Shown here: positions 60,809 through 64,000 of the stretch, piece by piece
How positions within the stretch are numbered: position 1 is the stretch's first letter
How the letters are laid out: the number at the start of each line of letters is the position of its first letter
Source: Parafrankia irregularis
Lineage (GTDB): Bacteria > Actinomycetota > Actinomycetes > Frankiales > Frankiaceae
Assembly (NCBI RefSeq): GCF_001536285.1
Contig: NZ_FAOZ01000004.1
Location: 124,001-188,000, forward strand
Length of the DNA stretch: 64,000 nucleotides
Direction of reading: 5' to 3'
Position numbers and translations under genes: made by a program
The notes under the pieces: generated by a model
Databases searched by the model: none
What the model was told of the DNA's origin: nothing
Seen by the model: the letters and a program-made list of their open reading frames with translations, nothing else

Positions 60809-62002
60809 CTATTCCCTGCCCAGGTCGAGGAGTCGGCGGGCGACGATGTTGCGCTGGATCTCGGCGGTGCCGCCGTAGATGGTCGCCGCCCGCGAGTACA
60901 GGTACTCGGTGCGCCAGTGCGTGTCGGTCAGCTCGACGGCGCCGGGCAGGACGTCGCGTGCGGTGTCGAACAGCTTCTGGTCCGCCGTCGCGAGCAGGAT
61001 CTTGTCGACGGACGTCTCCGGGCCGAGGTGCTCGCCGGCGGCGAGCCGACGCTGCGTGTCGCGTGATCGGCTGCGGATCGTGTGCAGCGCCAGGTAGGCG
61101 GCGCCGAGCGCGGCGTCGGTTGTCGCCGTCGGCTCGGTCTCCTCCTTCTCGACGTCCGCCAGCAGCAGGTCGAGCCGGGTGTAGAGGTAGGTGATCCGGT
61201 GCCAGAAGCAGGTGGACCGCTCGTACGGGAGCAGGTCGTTCGCGAGTCGCCAGCCGTCGCCTGGACCGCCGAGCATCCGCTCGTTCGGTACGACGACGTC
61301 GTCGAAGAAGACCTCGGCGAACTCGTCGATGCCGTGCATGGTGCGCAGCGGGCGGACCGTGATCCCGGGGGTGTCCATGTCGACGAAGAACGCGGTGATT
61401 CCGCCGTGGCCTGGAGCGGTCCGGGTGAGCAGGACGCAGCGCCGCGCGTACTGGGCGAGTGACGTCCACACCTTCTGGCCGTTGACCACCCAGTCGCCGT
61501 TTTCGCGCCGCGTGGCGCGGGTGTTCAGCGATGCGAGGTCGGAGCCGGAGCCGGGCTCGGAGAAACCCTGGCACCAGTGCTCGCGCCCGGACAGCAACAG
61601 GGGCAGCATCTCCGCGGCGAGCTCCGGGGCCGCGTACGAGATCATCGTCGGGGCCAGCACCTCGACCAGGGAGAAGTTGGTCGCGTCGGTGAGGTCCCGC
61701 TCGGCGATCTGTTCGCCGAGCACCGCCCGCAGGATGTCCGGACCGCCGAGGCCGCCGGCCTCGACCGGCCAGCCGTAGCGCATCCAGCCCGCGTCGTGGA
61801 GCGCGCGGCGGATCCTGCTCAGCTGGGTGATCTCCGCGTCGAGCGAGTGGTCGTCGAGGGGCTTGGCCAGTTCGGCGGCGTGCTCGTCGAGCCAGGCGCC
61901 GGCCGCGGCCCGGAACTCCTCGACGGTCACGGTCTCGGCATCAACCGGCGGGACGAACCCCTCGGGCACCAGCGCCACCGCGGACCGCCCTGTCGCGCTC
62001 AC
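60809..62002 (-). CDS. Acyl-CoA dehydrogenase (FadE-type)
   Basis: A 397-residue FAD enzyme that oxidises an acyl-CoA to the enoyl-CoA. GFSEPGSGSDLASL (FAD and substrate loop), NGQKVWTSLA, PFxNE-like VVVPNERMLG, and the C-terminal YGGTAEIQRNIVARRLL with the catalytic Glu are present. GTG 62002 overlaps the stop of a short upstream frame (GTGA). It is divergent from a second acyl-CoA dehydrogenase gene at 62438, with operator-like repeats between. Confidence 0.92.
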   Translation of the reverse strand: MSATGRSAVALVPEGFVPPVDAETVTVEEFRAAAGAWLDEHAAELAKPLDDHSLDAEITQLSRIRRALHDAGWMRYGWPVEAGGLGGPDILRAVLGEQIAERDLTDATNFSLVEVLAPTMISYAAPELAAEMLPLLLSGREHWCQGFSEPGSGSDLASLNTRATRRENGDWVVNGQKVWTSLAQYARRCVLLTRTAPGHGGITAFFVDMDTPGITVRPLRTMHGIDEFAEVFFDDVVVPNERMLGGPGDGWRLANDLLPYERSTCFWHRITYLYTRLDLLLADVEKEETEPTATTDAALGAAYLALHTIRSRSRDTQRRLAAGEHLGPETSVDKILLATADQKLFDTARDVLPGAVELTDTHWRTEYLYSRAATIYGGTAEIQRNIVARRLLDLGRE

Positions 62003-62124
62003 CGGCCGATCCGCTCAACGTCGCCCTGGGTGGTCACCGCGTGGCGGGCGAGTGTCTGCCGGATCTCGACGAGGCTTTCGATGCGGTTCGACCTGGTCGC
62101 CTGTTTCTCGGCCTCGACAGACAA
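61999..62124 (-). CDS. Possible small protein (41 aa) coupled to the acyl-CoA dehydrogenase
   Basis: Starting at TTG 62124, with AAGGA 11 bp upstream (an earlier non-standard start such as ATT is possible), an open frame encodes a charged amphipathic peptide containing KQATRSNRIESLVEIRQ and ending QGDVERIGR. Its TGA overlaps the dehydrogenase GTG by four bases. The peptide has a protein-like helical pattern and GC-rich third positions, unlike random high-GC frames. It may be a real leader-type small protein or the remnant of a larger gene. Confidence 0.4.
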   Translation of the reverse strand: MSVEAEKQATRSNRIESLVEIRQTLARHAVTTQGDVERIGR

Positions 62125-62210
62125 AATGATTACCGTCCTTCACGACGAACACGACGGGTCGGCGCCTGATGAGCTCCACCGGTCCAGGGCGGGGCTGACC
62201 GCGACCAAAT

Positions 62211-62317
62211 GTGCTGAACTACTGTTTAGCAGTCGTCTTCAGCACAGTCAACGGTGATCAGCCGTCCGGCTCGGCCAGGCGACAACTTCTCGCATCGTGC
62301 TGAACGGTCGATTAGCA
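62211..62317. promoter_or_regulatory. Two copies of a TGCTGAAC-N6-TTAGCA operator
   Basis: GTGCTGAACTACTGTTTAGCA (62211-62231 with a trailing half-site TTCAGCAC at 62238-62245) and GTGCTGAACGGTCGATTAGCA (62297-62317) agree in their outer GTGCTGAAC and TTAGCA parts, 86 bp apart. Each is an imperfect inverted repeat. They lie between the divergent acyl-CoA dehydrogenase genes and look like sites of a TetR- or GntR-type fatty-acid regulator not encoded in the window. Confidence 0.75.
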
Positions 62318-62437
62318 TCGGCTCCGCTCGCCGGTCCGGCGGGCACCGTCCGGCACCGGGTGAGGCACCTGGCCGGTCGGTCTGGCGCCGTGGTGGCCGG
62401 TCCGGCGGCGGGCGCGAATGAGAAAAGCGGAGTAGGT

Positions 62438-63736
62438 ATGGGCTGGGACTTTGAGACCGATCCCGACTTCCAGGCCGAGCTCGACTGGATCGACTGGTTC
62501 GTACGCGCCGAGGTACAGCCGGTCGACATGCTGGTCTCGAATGCGCGTGACGTCCGGGACCCGCTGCGGGCGGAGCTGATCCCACCCTTGCAGGCCAAGG
62601 TGCGCGAGCGCGGGCTGTGGGCCTGCCACCTCGGCCCGGAGCTCGGCGGCCTGGGGTACGGCCAGCTCAGGCTTGCGCTGATGAACGAGATCCTCGGCCG
62701 GTCGCACACGGCGCCGGTGGTTTTCGGCTGCCAGTCACCCGACTCCGGCAACGCGGAGATCCTCGCCCGCTTCGGCACCGACGTGCTCAGGAAGCGCTAT
62801 CTCGAGCCGCTGGTCGACGGCCGGATCGTGTCGGCGTTCTCCATGACGGAGCCCCAGGGCGGCAGCGACCCGACCCAGTTCGTCACCCGCGCCGAGCTGC
62901 ACGGCGACGAATGGGTGATCAACGGTGAGAAGTGGTTCTCCAGCCACGCCCGGTACGCGTCGTTCCTGATCGTGCTGGCGGTGACCGAACCGGACGCCGG
63001 CCCGCACCGACGCCAGTCGATGTTCGTCGTCCCGGCGGACACACCCGGCATCACGATCGTGCGCAACGTGGCCGTCGCCGGCCAGGATGCCGAGAGCGGG
63101 GCACATGCCTACATCCGCTACGAGGATGTGCGCGTTCCGGCTGATCACCTGCTCGGCGGGCGCGGGCAGGGGTTCGCGGTCGCGCAGACCCGGCTGGGTG
63201 GTGGCCGGATCCACCACGCGATGCGAACCGTCGGGCTGGTGCGTGAGGCGTTCGCGATGATGTGCGAGCGGGCGCTCAGCCGTGTCACCAAGGGCGAGCC
63301 GCTGGCCCGCAAACAACTGGTGCAGGCGATGATCGCCGACTCGTGGATCGAGATCGAGCAGTTCCGCCTGCTCGTGTTGCGTACCGCCTGGCGTATCGAC
63401 CGCTACAACGACTACGAACGCGTGCGCGCCGACATCTCGGCGGTCAAGGCGGCGATGCCCAAGGTTCTTCACGACGTCGCCGCGAGGGCTCTGCAGATCC
63501 ATGGCTCGCTGGGAGTCTCCAACGAGATGCCGTTCGGGGCCTGGGTGCTGGAGAGCTTCCAGATGGGCCTCGCCGACGGCGCCACCGAGATCCACAAGAC
63601 GAACCTGGCGCGCTCGCTGCTGGCGGAGTACCAGCCGGCCGCGGGGCTGTTCCCGTCCGGTCACCTGCCCGCCCGCCGTGCCGCCGCGCGCGAGCAGTTC
63701 GCCGCGCGGATCGAACGGGCCGTCCATGCCGGCTAG
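62438..63736 (+). CDS. Acyl-CoA dehydrogenase
   Basis: A 432-residue FAD enzyme. FSMTEPQGGSDPTQF (flavin loop), NGEKWFSSHA, EDVRVPADHLLGG, GGGRIHHAMR and ALQIHGSLGVS(N) motifs are present, and the catalytic Glu lies in DGATEIHKTNLAR. The overall pattern is of the ACAD10/11-like subgroup. ATG 62438 has GCGGAG upstream; the open frame upstream is not needed. The next gene, 51 bp on, encodes an APH-family kinase, the usual partner of this dehydrogenase group. Confidence 0.92.
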   Translation: MGWDFETDPDFQAELDWIDWFVRAEVQPVDMLVSNARDVRDPLRAELIPPLQAKVRERGLWACHLGPELGGLGYGQLRLALMNEILGRSHTAPVVFGCQSPDSGNAEILARFGTDVLRKRYLEPLVDGRIVSAFSMTEPQGGSDPTQFVTRAELHGDEWVINGEKWFSSHARYASFLIVLAVTEPDAGPHRRQSMFVVPADTPGITIVRNVAVAGQDAESGAHAYIRYEDVRVPADHLLGGRGQGFAVAQTRLGGGRIHHAMRTVGLVREAFAMMCERALSRVTKGEPLARKQLVQAMIADSWIEIEQFRLLVLRTAWRIDRYNDYERVRADISAVKAAMPKVLHDVAARALQIHGSLGVSNEMPFGAWVLESFQMGLADGATEIHKTNLARSLLAEYQPAAGLFPSGHLPARRAAAREQFAARIERAVHAG

Positions 63737-63787
63737 GCTGCGCGACCGGCACCGGTCCGGGTACGGGGATCCCCGGGAGGCGGACCG

Positions 63788-64000
63788 ATGACCGGCCCCG
63801 CCGCCGGCATCCCGCCCGAGGTCGCGCCGGTCCGTCCCGGCCAGGACCTGCCCTGGGGACGGATCAGGGACTACCTGGCCCCGCGGCTCGGTGCGGACGG
63901 GCCGATGGACGTGCTGCAGTTCCCGAACGGGGCGGCGAACCTCACCTACCTGGTGCGCTTCGGTGACCACCGGTTCGTCCTGCGCCGCCCACCGTTCGGC
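63788..64000 (+). CDS. APH-family phosphotransferase (ACAD11-like kinase), 3' end missing
   Basis: The first 71 residues are inside the window and the frame runs off the right edge. ATG 63788 follows GGGAGGCGG. FPNGAANLTYLVRFGDHRFVLRRPPFG-type residues (FPNGAANLTY and FVLRRPP seen) are the glycine-loop and lysine-strand region of aminoglycoside-phosphotransferase-like kinases that sit beside ACAD10/11-type dehydrogenases. In the known examples (human ACAD10/11, bacterial LvaA) the kinase phosphorylates 4-hydroxyacyl-CoA esters. The same job is likely here, by context. Confidence 0.85.
   Translation, partial: MTGPAAGIPPEVAPVRPGQDLPWGRIRDYLAPRLGADGPMDVLQFPNGAANLTYLVRFGDHRFVLRRPPFG

Overview
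The window is one chromosomal stretch of a high-GC actinomycete. Signs are GTG/TTG starts, many 4-nt start/stop overlaps, two F420-type (LLM) oxidoreductases, a subtilisin inhibitor of the SSI family, TetR, IclR and MmyB-type regulators and a 1,074-residue kinase/WD40 protein. A Frankiaceae-like soil or plant-associated actinomycete fits the catabolic content, but that placement is inference. I see no rRNA, tRNA, CRISPR array, transposase or phage gene.

Layout. 1-8.8 kb: the 3' part of a secreted modular protein, a membrane diguanylate cyclase, and a two-gene cassette of a Ser/Thr kinase-WD40 receptor coupled to a SLATT-like two-helix membrane protein. 8.9-19.6 kb: hydrolase/MmyB divergent pair, AAA ATPase-nuclease with a perfect palindrome upstream, LLM oxidoreductase, SSI inhibitor, secreted phytase-like esterase, HrpB helicase, SnoaL-like protein and TetR regulator. 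19.8-36.6 kb: a large aromatic-acid catabolic island. Leftward genes encode a medium-chain reductase, an MhpB-type extradiol dioxygenase, an acyl-CoA ligase and a LivFGHMK-type ABC importer. Rightward genes encode a complete three-component Rieske dioxygenase (alpha, ferredoxin, reductase, beta), an MhpC-type hydrolase, a BphB/HcaB-type cis-diol dehydrogenase and a secreted tannase/feruloyl-esterase-family protein, closed by a strong hairpin. Together these could import an arylalkanoate, dihydroxylate the ring, rearomatise it to a catechol, cleave it in meta position and hydrolyse the product. The MhpD/E/F steps are not in the window.

36.8-49.3 kb: XRE-cupin and IclR regulators, DUF4184 membrane protein, a PIN/AbrB toxin-antitoxin pair, then a probable second catabolic unit: coniferyl-aldehyde-type dehydrogenase, ADP-forming acyl-CoA synthetase, TetR regulator, an unusual thiolase-like/enoyl-CoA hydratase fusion, a reductase and an LLM oxidoreductase. 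Matching operators in front of the TetR gene and over the start codon of the fusion gene tie these together. 49.5-64 kb: superoxide dismutase, fatty-acid desaturase, metallophosphoesterase, a repeat-rich gene-free stretch, histidine phosphatase, a GT2-GtrA/GT39 glycosyltransferase operon, a CocE-type hydrolase, two divergent acyl-CoA dehydrogenases with paired operator-like sites, and the start of an APH-family kinase.

Small-scale structure recurs: short perfect tandem duplications (10-16 bp units) sit over or beside several stop codons, and an approximately 67-bp element with 10-bp inverted ends occurs twice, 28 kb apart, in intergenic DNA.
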